Below, piece by piece: positions 42,750-51,406 of a stretch of 64,000 nucleotides of DNA. The notes beneath the pieces were generated by a model. The model ran no database searches and was not told the DNA's origin. It saw only the letters and a program-made list of their open reading frames with translations. A program made the translations under genes and the position numbers. Source of the DNA: Candidatus Aquiluna sp. XM-24bin5 (GTDB lineage: Bacteria; Actinomycetota; Actinomycetia; Actinomycetales; Microbacteriaceae); contig QCWE01000001.1 of NCBI GenBank assembly GCA_003149555.1, positions 1,080,546 to 1,144,545 on the forward strand, in the 5' to 3' direction. Each line of letters opens with the position of its first letter. Positions within the stretch are counted from its first letter, which is position 1.

Positions 42750-44055
42750 TTCTCCCTAGCGCAATAAGTCTCCAGCCAGCTCTCTGCCAGCTCTCAACAT
42801 CGAGCACGTTCCTGGCATCAATAACGGTCTTTACTGCAACCGCTTTGCCTAGAACCTCAGGATCTAGCTCTTTATATTCTTTCCACTCAGTAGCCAGAAC
42901 GACTAGTTCCTGGTCCCTAAAAGCAGCATCAAGAGCTCTAGCTCGCAGGAGCTCCGGATGTCTTTCTCCCAAAGCATCAAGAGCAACCGGGTCATGCACG
43001 CTAACCTCAGCGCCGGCTTTGGCTAGCCCCAGGGCAATGTCCAGTGCGGGGGAGTCCCGCATATCATCAGAGTCGGGTTTGAAGGCAAGGCCAAGAACCA
43101 AGATCTTTTTGCCTGGGAGAGCCCCGAGCTCCTCGTGGGCAACATCAATGACTCTTTGCCTTCGACGCTTATTGATTTGGTCGACTTGACCGAGGAAGCC
43201 AACGGCTTCACCCACGCCAAGCTCCTCAGCCCTGGCTGCAAAGCCGCGAATGTCCTTTGGCAAGCACCCGCCACCAAACCCAGCACCGGTCCGGAGGAAC
43301 TTGTTGCCAATGCGCTCGTCATAGCCAATGGCCTTGGCGAGCATCACCGCATCTGCACCCGAGGCCTCAGCGACCTCGGCCATGCCATTAATGAAACTGA
43401 TCTTGGTAGCGAGGAAGGCATTGGCCGCAACCTTTACTAGCTCCGCTGTCTCAAGGTCGGTCTCAATCACTGGCACGCCACTTGTTATCAAACTCTCGTA
43501 GCAACTAAGCAACACTTTGTTTGCTCTTTTGTCGGAAGTATTCGCACTGCCAACAACGATGCGGTCCGGCTTCAGAGAATCCTCAAAAGCTGTTCCCTCG
43601 CGAAGGAACTCTGGGTTCCAGGCAAGCAACACCTCGAAGCCGCAAGCCTCGCTCATCTGGCGCTGCAGCTCTCTTGCTGTCCCTACTGGCACCGTTGACT
43701 TACCTGCAACAACCGTCTCTGGGCTAATTACCGCTGCAAGCTCCAGGCCTGCTGCAAAAACATAAGAGGTGTCGGCCTTGCCGGTGTCATCGGCCTGGGG
43801 CGTCCCGACGCAAAGAAAATAAAGCTCGCACAGCTCAGCGTCTTTGGGGCTGGCTGCAAAGCTCAAGCTTCCAGAGTCAATGACCTGGGTTAGGGCACTC
43901 TCTAGTCCGGGCTCAAAAAAGGGCAGCTTGCCAGCTGACAGCGCCTCTAGGCGATCGGAGCTGCGCTCAAAGCCAACAACCTCATGGCCAAGCTTGGCCA
44001 TGGCAACGGCGTGAGTAGCTCCCAGGTAGCCAAGGCCAATAACGCCAACTCTCAT
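42733..44055 (-). CDS. ugd: UDP-glucose 6-dehydrogenase
   Basis: 440 aa. NAD-binding VGVIGLGYLGATHAVAMA at the start, the catalytic Cys in GAGFGGGCLPKDIRGFA, and the C-terminal LGLAFKPDSDDMRDSPALDI. It oxidises UDP-glucose from GalU to UDP-glucuronate for the polymer made by the downstream transferases. I chose the ATG at 44055; a TTG two codons upstream is also possible. Confidence 0.92.
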   Translation of the reverse strand: MRVGVIGLGYLGATHAVAMAKLGHEVVGFERSSDRLEALSAGKLPFFEPGLESALTQVIDSGSLSFAASPKDAELCELYFLCVGTPQADDTGKADTSYVFAAGLELAAVISPETVVAGKSTVPVGTARELQRQMSEACGFEVLLAWNPEFLREGTAFEDSLKPDRIVVGSANTSDKRANKVLLSCYESLITSGVPVIETDLETAELVKVAANAFLATKISFINGMAEVAEASGADAVMLAKAIGYDERIGNKFLRTGAGFGGGCLPKDIRGFAARAEELGVGEAVGFLGQVDQINKRRRQRVIDVAHEELGALPGKKILVLGLAFKPDSDDMRDSPALDIALGLAKAGAEVSVHDPVALDALGERHPELLRARALDAAFRDQELVVLATEWKEYKELDPEVLGKAVAVKTVIDARNVLDVESWQRAGWRLIALGRNVHKN

Positions 44056-44353
44056 AAGCAACAGCCTAGGAGCTTTGAGATGACTAGCTGCGTGTTTGGC
44101 AGGTGGCCAAAAAGTGAAGTTAAACGAAAAAAGGCCCCGAGCCTGCGAATTCGTTCAGTCTCGAAACCTTTTTCGTTGTTACGTGTACTAGCAGAAGGCT
44201 TGGTTTCAACTGCCTGACATCTTTAGGTAACTGGCGAAGGTCCGTTTTTGTTACGGCAAGAGCAAAAAACACTGGTTTTTTGCGAAAAGAATTAATCAGA
44301 AATCTCCGTACAAGCCGTAATGTCCGTACAGATTGTCCGTTAGCCTAGAGATG
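44056..44353. promoter_or_regulatory. S-layer gene 1 upstream region with TCCGT repeats
   Basis: This non-coding gap has TCCGT at 44241, 44305, 44323 and 44336, the last two within TGTCCGT. There is an inverted CCGT/ACGG pair at 44242-44256 around a 7-nt spacer, and TCCGTACA is directly repeated at 44305 and 44323. TAGCCT (44341-44346) is a candidate -10 whose start would fall at the first base of the leader RNA. Similar CCGT/ACGG elements precede the second S-layer-like gene. Confidence 0.5.
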
Positions 44354-44447
44354 TAAGAGTGTGCTATCTCCTGCTTGGTTGGAGGTATCTCGCTCTTGCA
44401 GCCTGCTGTCCCTATGGCAGTGGGTAAACCAAGAAAGAAAGAGACAT
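44354..44447 (+). ncRNA. Structured 5' leader of S-layer-like gene 1
   Basis: The leader folds by hand into two elements. Element one has an outer stem (44355-44361 with 44391-44397) enclosing a 7-bp hairpin (44365-44371 with 44381-44387). Element two is a 7-bp hairpin (44402-44408 with 44418-44424) with loop TCCCTATGG. A purine-rich tract runs to the ATG. The leader at 48390-48483 is nearly identical except in stems, where changes mostly keep pairing. It matches no riboswitch class I recognise; an mRNA stability or translation element is equally possible. Confidence 0.6.
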
Positions 44448-47174
44448 ATGTCTAAAGCAACTCGTAAAGCACTTGCCATTGGTGCAGGTGCCGCGCTAGG
44501 TGCATCTTCTCTGATTGGACTGCCGGCCCAGGCTGCTGCGTTCGATCTAGAAATTGCCTACGCAGAAGGTAGCAATGCCTCTGTCTTCAACTCAGACACA
44601 ATGGAAATCGACATCACCCAGGCGGGATTGATTGCCGATGCACTGGCACACGATTCGTTTGCCATTGTTATCTCTAACCCAGATAGCGCCAACCTCCTGG
44701 TGGACTTCACCGGAACTGGCGCTGTTGGTGCCGAGACATTTTCCGTTCTGATGGTTGATGCAGATGGTAACGCTGAGGCCGCTGCGGGTCAGACCCGTGC
44801 TGGTGACGGTATTGCAGAGGGAACCGCTGAGGCGTTGACCTTCGCAACTGGTGACGCCGTTCTTGCAGTCCTCTACGACTTCAAGGACAATGTTGCCGCT
44901 GACCAGGTTCCAGACTCAATCAAGATCTCCCGTGCCGCAGCTGATGATGACTACGGCGACGACGGAGCCTCGATTTCGGTCTACACCTACTACGACTCTG
45001 ACCGCGATTTCACCGACCAGGATGACACCGGTAAGAGCAACGTCCTAGACGTTAACTTCGTTGACCCAGCAACCGTAAGCGTTGTTATGAAGGCCACCAG
45101 GGTTGTAGCTGACGGCGCCACCTACCTAAACGAGAACGACTCTGCAAACCTTGCAGCCCTTGTTCGCTTCTCGAACTCCGACATCAACTTAGACACAATC
45201 GACTGGACTCAGTGGCAGTGGCAGGTCAACACCGACGGTGCTGACGTAGCTGCGGACAATGACATTGCTCCAGGCGAAGACTTTGTTGATGGCTTCACAT
45301 CACATGATGCATACGGCCAGGCGATCCTGACCTTTGGTACCAACACCGCCCTTGCTGGAGCTAAGAGCTACCAGCTGCAGGCTAACTATGACGGTCAGAC
45401 CAAGCTGTTCTCAGCCGCTGCCTTCAAGGTAGTTGAGGCTTCAAACGCAGGTGCTGACGGCATCGCGATTGAACTGACCGACTCTGCCAACCTGCTTGAC
45501 AACGGTGCTGGTGATGTGGACGTACGTCCAGGTGCCACTTCAGTGCCGATGACCGTTCAGATTGACGACGGTGGAGTTGACCTAGCTGTTGCAAACCAGC
45601 CGGTAGTAGTTACTCTTACCTCAGTTGCTGGAACCCACAGCCTGTCAGGCGTTTCGGGATCAGCTGCAGCTGGTAAGTCCCTTACCTACAGCACGCTGAC
45701 CAACGAAGATGGCCAGGTTGAACTAACCGTTACCAGCTCTGCAGCTCTAGGTGATTCATACACCGTAGAGGCATACCTGCTGGACACCAACGGTGACGAG
45801 ATTGCCTCAGACCAGGCTCAGACAGTTGTTTACACTGCTGCTGCACTGACCTCATGGGCAACCAACACCACTGTTGCTACCGGTTCATCTGTCACCATCA
45901 CTGCCTCCATCGAGGACCAGTACGGTGAGCCAATGAGCACTGACAACACCGGCAAGGCAATCTCGGTTGGATTCATCGCAACCGACGCAACTGACCTTGA
46001 CGAGTATGTTGCAGTTTCCGGTGGTTCCGCATCTGTAACCTTCGCCAACTTCCTAGTTGACGGCGACAGCGACGTGCTGACCGTTTCTGCACACACTGGT
46101 GCAGAGGACGACCGCACCAACCTAAATGGCACCCTCTCTGACATCACAGTAACTCTGTATGCAGAGCTAGAGGTTGCCGGTGTAACCACCAATGCAGCTG
46201 AGTACTCAGCCACCGTCGGATACTCCGACTTTGGTAACGACGTAACCTCAGCTGACGGTACCGCTGCAAGCGTTTCGGGATCTGTCATTGACTCTGTCGG
46301 TGCAGGTGTACCTGGTGCTTCGGTAACCGTCTCCGGTGCAGGCCTTCAGTTCAACGAGGGCAGCAACTGGGCTGTTGGTTCACACACCTTCAACGCAGAT
46401 GAGGCCGGTGCCTTCTCCGTTGACGTTTACACCCACCTAGCTGATGACACGACCATGACAATCACCTCTGGTGGTAAGTCAACGACCGTAACCATTGCTG
46501 GTGCTCTAAACGATGGTGGTGGCGCAGTTTCAGCAGCAGACCTAGTACTGAGCTGGAACCTAGCTGAGGTTGTCATGTACAACACCACTTACCGCGTTGA
46601 CGCAACCGTAACCGACGTATGGGGTAACGCAATTCCTAACGCAGAGGTAACCTTCGCAGGAGAGGCTGCAGCGCAGTTCAACAGCGCAGCTTCTGTTGCA
46701 AAGAACACCAACGCATCAGGTGTCGCAACCGCATACCTACGTTCGTTGACCGATGTTTCGGGTCTGGCAGCTGTGTCTGTCACTCTGTCTGACAACATCG
46801 ACTTCGACGGTGCTGGTGGAGCAAACGTTACTGACGTAGGCGACACCTTCACTGACGACGCGACCACCAGCTGGGACGAGTCAGCAGCAACTGACGTCAT
46901 CACTGCAGAGGTTGACTTCCTAACCTCAGCTCCAGCTGCTGCAGCTGACACCAAGGTCAACGCTGGTTCCTTCAAGGGCTACGTTGCAATCTACGCAAAG
47001 GGTCACGAGGGCAAGCGCCTAAGTGCCAAGGTTGGAGCAGACTGGGTAGTAGTACCTGTTCTGGCCTCAAACTTCGAGCGCGTAGTTGAGTTCACAGGCG
47101 CTGGTTACACCATCGCGGTTCGTATCTACATCGACCGCGTATTGGTAGACACCATCACCGTAACTACCAAGTAA
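44448..47174 (+). CDS. S-layer-like secreted surface protein, paralogue 1
   Basis: 908 aa from the ATG at 44448. The signal peptide ends LPAQAAA. The mature protein is acidic, Asp/Ala/Thr-rich and without obvious cysteines, and holds Ig-like segments (GQVELTVTSSAALGDSYTVE; SVSGSVIDSVGAGVPGASVT). The last about 78 residues (NAGSFKGYVAIYAKGHEG...) are the module shared with paralogue 2 and the protease at 37.2 kb. Codon bias is strong and a strong terminator follows, fitting an abundant protein. Extending the frame into the leader would add 29 residues, but the leader is better explained as RNA. Confidence 0.82.
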   Translation: MSKATRKALAIGAGAALGASSLIGLPAQAAAFDLEIAYAEGSNASVFNSDTMEIDITQAGLIADALAHDSFAIVISNPDSANLLVDFTGTGAVGAETFSVLMVDADGNAEAAAGQTRAGDGIAEGTAEALTFATGDAVLAVLYDFKDNVAADQVPDSIKISRAAADDDYGDDGASISVYTYYDSDRDFTDQDDTGKSNVLDVNFVDPATVSVVMKATRVVADGATYLNENDSANLAALVRFSNSDINLDTIDWTQWQWQVNTDGADVAADNDIAPGEDFVDGFTSHDAYGQAILTFGTNTALAGAKSYQLQANYDGQTKLFSAAAFKVVEASNAGADGIAIELTDSANLLDNGAGDVDVRPGATSVPMTVQIDDGGVDLAVANQPVVVTLTSVAGTHSLSGVSGSAAAGKSLTYSTLTNEDGQVELTVTSSAALGDSYTVEAYLLDTNGDEIASDQAQTVVYTAAALTSWATNTTVATGSSVTITASIEDQYGEPMSTDNTGKAISVGFIATDATDLDEYVAVSGGSASVTFANFLVDGDSDVLTVSAHTGAEDDRTNLNGTLSDITVTLYAELEVAGVTTNAAEYSATVGYSDFGNDVTSADGTAASVSGSVIDSVGAGVPGASVTVSGAGLQFNEGSNWAVGSHTFNADEAGAFSVDVYTHLADDTTMTITSGGKSTTVTIAGALNDGGGAVSAADLVLSWNLAEVVMYNTTYRVDATVTDVWGNAIPNAEVTFAGEAAAQFNSAASVAKNTNASGVATAYLRSLTDVSGLAAVSVTLSDNIDFDGAGGANVTDVGDTFTDDATTSWDESAATDVITAEVDFLTSAPAAAADTKVNAGSFKGYVAIYAKGHEGKRLSAKVGADWVVVPVLASNFERVVEFTGAGYTIAVRIYIDRVLVDTITVTTK

Positions 47175-47206
47175 CGTTGTTCTAGGAACTAACTAAGAAC
47201 TAACCA

Positions 47207-47238
47207 CTAACCCCCCTAGGGAAACCTAGGGGGGTTAG
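47207..47238 (+). terminator. Terminator of S-layer-like gene 1
   Basis: CTAACCCCCCTAGG (47207-47220) pairs perfectly with its complement at 47225-47238 across a GAAA tetraloop. The 14-bp stem is very strong. The following bases are only mildly U-rich. Confidence 0.8.
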
Positions 47239-47403
47239 TCATTTCCAGGGCGCATTGTCCGGCAATAGAGTGCAATGCCGTAGCTGAGGCTGACTCAATT
47301 TTCGATCATTGAGCCTACTGTTCCTAAGCCAATTTTTTTGAGACCAAACTGCTGCTTTGTGCGGCACCACTTGCAAGCCTAGGAGTGCCTATTCGACAAC
47401 TAA

Positions 47404-47426
47404 CCCCCCTGGAAAACCCAGGGGGG
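47404..47426 (-). terminator. Terminator-like hairpin after the LuxR-type gene
   Basis: CCCCCCTGG (47404-47412) and CCAGGGGGG (47418-47426) form a 9-bp stem with a 5-nt loop, 21 bp past the end of the minus-strand regulator gene. It closely resembles the hairpin at 47207-47238. The rest of the 47175-47447 gap shows no gene. Confidence 0.65.
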
Positions 47427-47447
47427 CAAGTCGTCTCTTGGAGCTAG

Positions 47448-48155
47448 TCAGACCGTATGGGTCTCTTGGGGAATCGACCCCATAGCTTTAGCCTTGATAG
47501 CTGCTTGTTGCCTATTGGCAACACCAAGAGACCTAAAAATCTTCACCGTTTCCTGTTTGATTGAAGACTCGCTCAGGATGAGCTCATTTGCAATTTGAAG
47601 GTTTGTCTTCCCCATTCCAATGCCCATGAGGATTTTGAGTTGTCTCTCTGTCAAAGGCTCGTTGGTAGCGCTTCTCTTTACCTGTTCAAGTGGACCAAAC
47701 CCAGCAGAAGCTACAAACAGACCAAGGCTTAGGTAGTAGGCCTGCTCCATTTTTGTCTCCATTTCAAATTCTTCGGTGCCGCCTTTGCCTTTCTCAAGGA
47801 TTGTCAAGATGACTCCGTTGACAACGTCTGCCTTGATAGCTGGGCATGCCTGCACATCTACCTCTTCGTTGAGAGATCTCCTAGCGACGCGGCGAGTCTT
47901 GATCGCCTCAGCAAGCACTGAGTCATCGAATGAGCTGAACTCCTTTGTGTCTTCAAATGGGTATTGGCCGTAGCCACCCATGAGCTGCAAGGTACCTGTC
48001 GAGGAGAGGAGAAACAGGTGATTGCCGCGCATACCTACTCCGAGAACGGTGTCGAGAGTAAGGCGCCTGCAGTAGTCATGAGGAGTCGAGGACCTGTTCA
48101 ATAGGTCGATAGCCGGGAGGTCCCAACCCCCTTTTAGCTCTTTAGTTGCACTCAT
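47448..48155 (-). CDS. LuxR-type HTH transcriptional regulator
   Basis: 235 aa. The C-terminal LuxR/GerE domain is LTERQLKILMGIGMGKTNLQIANELILSESSIKQETVKIFRSLGV (about 175-218). The N-terminal about 165 residues form an unrecognised sensory domain with two cysteines (CRRL, QACPA). It lies between the two S-layer-like genes and is divergent from the second, so it is the obvious candidate to control them. I chose the ATG at 48155, 7 nt after GAGGGG; a TTG two codons upstream is the alternative. Confidence 0.82.
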   Translation of the reverse strand: MSATKELKGGWDLPAIDLLNRSSTPHDYCRRLTLDTVLGVGMRGNHLFLLSSTGTLQLMGGYGQYPFEDTKEFSSFDDSVLAEAIKTRRVARRSLNEEVDVQACPAIKADVVNGVILTILEKGKGGTEEFEMETKMEQAYYLSLGLFVASAGFGPLEQVKRSATNEPLTERQLKILMGIGMGKTNLQIANELILSESSIKQETVKIFRSLGVANRQQAAIKAKAMGSIPQETHTV

Positions 48156-48389
48156 AATCAATCCCCTCGTTTACAACAGTCCCCCAGCCTGCCCTAGCGC
48201 TTGCCCAAAAAAAAGGGGGGGAGGGGTATCTGCTTTGTACTTTTATACGACTGTAAACGGACAATAAGACCAAAGAAACCACAATCCTGTCCCCCGTTTT
48301 GGGTTATACGGACAGACAATTGGACATCTAGTACAGACCACGGCACCCCCTAGTAACTTCTAGCCGTCCTCGCTGGTTATCTAGCTTTG
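48156..48389. promoter_or_regulatory. Divergent LuxR / S-layer gene 2 control region
   Basis: The gap carries ACGGACA at 48257-48263 and 48308-48314 (the complement of TGTCCGT seen before gene 1), TGGACA at 48321, and an inverted CCGT/ACGG pair at 48294-48311 with a 10-nt spacer. TATCTA (48378-48383) is a candidate -10 placing the start at the leader's first base. A G-rich run lies at 48214-48225. Confidence 0.5.
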
Positions 48390-48483
48390 TAAGGGTTTGC
48401 TATCTCCTGCTTGGTTGGTGGTATCTCACCCTTACAGCCCTTTGTCCCTATGGCAGGGGGTAAACCAAGAAAGAAAGAGACAC
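48390..48483 (+). ncRNA. Structured 5' leader of S-layer-like gene 2
   Basis: Equivalent of 44354-44447. Outer stem TAAGGGT (48390-48396) with ACCCTTA (48428-48434). Inner hairpin 48401-48407 with 48417-48423, with one mismatch. Second hairpin CCCTTTG (48438-48444) with CAGGGGG (48454-48460), loop TCCCTATGG identical. Stem bases differ from leader 1 in paired fashion: an A-T pair becomes G-C in the outer stem and U-G/G-U pairs become C-G/U-G in the second hairpin, while loops are constant. This pattern supports selection on RNA structure. Confidence 0.6.
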
Positions 48484-51240
48484 ATGTCTAACAATAAGTT
48501 CCGTAAGGGACTGGCGCTTCTATCTGGAACCGCCCTGGCCTCAGCTTCGCTGATTGCTGGCCCAGCTGCAAATGCAGCCGGTGGCTTCGATCACGCTCTG
48601 GCGTCGGGTTCGAGTTTCGGAATGTTCAGTGGAGAAGGTTTGAGGGTTGACTTCGCAATCTCACCTCTGCTGGCCGAAGCAGACCTGTCCCCACTTTGGG
48701 CCGCAAATGTGACCTCGGCGGAGTCCACGGATGTCAGCTTGACCTTCCACGACTTGGCTGCGACCGACACAGTGGATTACGTGATGTACGACTCTCGTGG
48801 AGTTGAGGTCGCCGCTGCGACCCTAACTCTAGACGCCAACAGAGCGGTGGTCATTCCGTTCGCCGCCAATGATGGCGTCTCAGCAACCCTTTACAACCTA
48901 GAGGACGCAGCTAACGCCGACCTAGCAGCTCTATCGGACATTACCGTGGCTGATGACGATCTAGGTTTTGGAGACGGTGGAAACACAATTACTCTTCAAC
49001 AGTGGATTGAAGAAGCGGGCACACTTGCTTCGGTAGATAGCAAGGCCACCTCGGTAGCTACTTTCACCGTTGTTGACCCAGCTTCGACCACAGCCACCAT
49101 CAAAGCAACTCGCACGCTCAATGACACTCCTGCCCTAGACGCAAACGATGCCGGTGATGCAGGACTCTATGTTCGAGTTACCTTCAACAAGGATGTAAAC
49201 CTGGACCAGATGTCTTCCGACTCATGGGTTTTCGGTATTGAAGCATCAGACGGCGATGGAGACGACGCTACAGCGGCCTTCACAGCCGACTTCCCTGTAG
49301 GCCAGGACAGCTTTGATGACCTGGGTCATTGGTACGGCCTGGTTGCGCTCGATGCTCAGGTGATGGATGCCGGTAACTGGTACAAGGCGAGCATCGCGTA
49401 CGATGCTGTCGGCGCCAAGACCTACAATTCCAGCGCCTTTACAGTTCCGGTTGCCCCAACTGATGCGGATGTTGACGTCGATGGCGTGACCGTCGACCTC
49501 GCAGCATCTGCTGAGGGTAACGCTGTAATTGATGGCGATGTAACCATCTCCACTGGAACAGACTCAGTTACATACGTTGCAACCACAGATGATGGTGGCA
49601 CCGCTGTGACTAATGCGAACAGCCCAGTTATCGCAGTAATCACTGCAGGTGACTACATGCCAACAGGAGCGTCAATCACAGTCGCTGGGTCCGCTGACAG
49701 CATTACTGCTGCAGACCAAGCAATGACTGTTTCTGGCCTAACAAACGCAGATGGTGAGTTCTCGATTACCGTCACGTACACGGGTAACGATGACGCTGTT
49801 GAATACGATGTCGACTTCTACGCAATAACTGAAGCCGGTGCCGTAGCTGCTGCTGACAACCTAACTGCAACCTATGCAGACGCTGCTGTTGACACAGCTG
49901 TGGCGGACACAGCTGTTCTGTCTGGAGCCAACTTGACCCTCAGCGTTGACTTCGCAGATCAGTTCGGAAATGCCGTTTCGGAGAATGCCGACGGCGCCCT
50001 GAAGGTAGTGCTCTATGCAACTGACACTGACGACCTGGAGATCTTTGCTCCTGTTGTAGGTGGAACTGCTGACTTCAGCTTCGCAAACTTCTTGACGGGA
50101 GACGAAGTTGACACCCTAACTTGGGCAACCTTTACGGGAGATGATGCAGATTACGCGGACAACCTTGTTGCTGGCCTAACAGACACCGTTACCCTCTATT
50201 CGGCTCGCGATGTCTATGGAATCAACGTTGGTGCTGCAACATTGGACACCTCAGTTGTGTACGAGGACTTTGTGACCGGTGACGAGGCGTTCGTCCAAGA
50301 TGGCGACAAGGTAACTGTTTCTGGAACTGTCATTGACGAAAACGGCGGTGGCGTTCCGGGTGCACAGGTAACGATTTCGGGAGCGGGTCTTCAGTTTGAG
50401 AACAGTGGGGATTACACCATTGGCTCAATAACAGTCACAGCGGACGAAGGCGGAGCATTCGAGGCAGATGTTTGGACCCATGTTGCTAGCGCAACCGGTG
50501 TTGACATTACTGTGACCTCTGGCGGCGCATCGGCAACTGTAGAGATGACCTCTGCAGTTCCTTCCGGTGCCGGTGACAACAGTGCTGCCAACTACTCATT
50601 GACCTGGAACGTCCCTGCAACGGTAGTCGTTGACACCACCTATGCAATTACCGCAACTATGGCGGACAAGTGGGGCAACCCTCTCAAGAACGCAGACCTG
50701 GAGTTCCTAGGAACTGCTGCTGCTGAGTTCAATGGAAGTGGAGTTGTAGTTGAGAAGACCACTAACTCCAAGGGTCAGGCAACCGTCTACCTACGTTCGC
50801 TTGAAGGTGTGACTGGTCTGTCAGCAATTCAAGTACAGGTTGTATCGGTTGACGTTGACGGTGGTGGCGCGGAAGACGCTGCTGATCTAGCCGATACTCT
50901 TACCGACAATGAGGACACCGCTTGGGATGAGTCATTGTGGTCTGATACGGTCGAAGCTGAGATCAACTTCCTGGCCTCAGCCCCAGCTGCAACTGGCGAC
51001 GCTGGATCTGACTCAGTGAAGGTCAACGCTGGTTCCTTCAAGGGCTACGTTGCAATCTACGCAAAGGGCTACGAAGGTAAGCGCCTAAGTGCCAAGGTTG
51101 GAGCTGACTGGGTAGTAGTACCTACTCTTGCTTCCAACTTCGAGCGCGTAGTTGAGTTCACCGGTGCTGGTTACACCATTGCGGTTCGTATTTACATCGA
51201 CCGCGTACTGGTAGACACCATCACAGTTACCACAAAGTAA
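48484..51240 (+). CDS. S-layer-like secreted surface protein, paralogue 2
   Basis: 918 aa from the ATG at 48484. The signal peptide ends GPAANAAG. Like paralogue 1 it is acidic with Ig-like segments (VTVSGTVIDENGGGVPGAQV) and ends in the same C-terminal module (NAGSFKGYVAIYAKGYEG...), which is almost identical even in DNA. The middle has diverged strongly. The LuxR-type gene is divergent upstream and a U-tailed terminator follows. The two copies may be alternative or co-assembled layer proteins. Confidence 0.82.
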   Translation: MSNNKFRKGLALLSGTALASASLIAGPAANAAGGFDHALASGSSFGMFSGEGLRVDFAISPLLAEADLSPLWAANVTSAESTDVSLTFHDLAATDTVDYVMYDSRGVEVAAATLTLDANRAVVIPFAANDGVSATLYNLEDAANADLAALSDITVADDDLGFGDGGNTITLQQWIEEAGTLASVDSKATSVATFTVVDPASTTATIKATRTLNDTPALDANDAGDAGLYVRVTFNKDVNLDQMSSDSWVFGIEASDGDGDDATAAFTADFPVGQDSFDDLGHWYGLVALDAQVMDAGNWYKASIAYDAVGAKTYNSSAFTVPVAPTDADVDVDGVTVDLAASAEGNAVIDGDVTISTGTDSVTYVATTDDGGTAVTNANSPVIAVITAGDYMPTGASITVAGSADSITAADQAMTVSGLTNADGEFSITVTYTGNDDAVEYDVDFYAITEAGAVAAADNLTATYADAAVDTAVADTAVLSGANLTLSVDFADQFGNAVSENADGALKVVLYATDTDDLEIFAPVVGGTADFSFANFLTGDEVDTLTWATFTGDDADYADNLVAGLTDTVTLYSARDVYGINVGAATLDTSVVYEDFVTGDEAFVQDGDKVTVSGTVIDENGGGVPGAQVTISGAGLQFENSGDYTIGSITVTADEGGAFEADVWTHVASATGVDITVTSGGASATVEMTSAVPSGAGDNSAANYSLTWNVPATVVVDTTYAITATMADKWGNPLKNADLEFLGTAAAEFNGSGVVVEKTTNSKGQATVYLRSLEGVTGLSAIQVQVVSVDVDGGGAEDAADLADTLTDNEDTAWDESLWSDTVEAEINFLASAPAATGDAGSDSVKVNAGSFKGYVAIYAKGYEGKRLSAKVGADWVVVPTLASNFERVVEFTGAGYTIAVRIYIDRVLVDTITVTTK

Positions 51241-51266
51241 CTACCCGTCTATTGGAATAGATGAAC

Positions 51267-51309
51267 GATTCCCCTCCCCCCTCCTGGGGGGAGGGGAATC
51301 TTCTTTTTT
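51267..51309 (+). terminator. Rho-independent terminator of S-layer-like gene 2
   Basis: GATTCCCCTCCCCC (51267-51280) pairs perfectly with GGGGGAGGGGAATC (51287-51300), loop of 6 nt, followed by TTCTTTTTT. This is a 14-bp GC-rich stem with a U tract. Confidence 0.92.
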
Positions 51310-51406
51310 GTTGGTGAAAGTAATCGCAGAGATGGGGCAAATATGCTCCTGATGTTGAACGCAAGTTCGTTTCAGACTTTCAAAGTTCATTAGAAAAGGG
51401 TTCGTT

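Noticed and set aside
44361..44447. In-frame upstream extension of the S-layer-like gene (29 residues), also present at 48397-48483
   Set aside because: The similarity is explained by the RNA stems and loops. Differences between the two copies are non-synonymous, no SD precedes them, and a normal signal peptide starts at the chosen ATG.
45830..46288. Long minus-strand ORF inside S-layer-like gene 1 (also 46589-46975 and 49422-49643)
   Set aside because: It is a shadow of the biased codon use of the sense gene: the composition is Ser/Thr/Val-rich with no motif and no SD.
47207..47426. Pair of similar C/G-rich hairpins considered as a mobile-element terminus
   Set aside because: There is no transposase, no target duplication and no element between them; they fit terminators of the two flanking genes.
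48214..48225. Run of A and G ahead of S-layer-like gene 2 considered a phase-variable tract
   Set aside because: It lies in the divergent promoter gap far from both starts. A length-variation role cannot be supported from one sequence.
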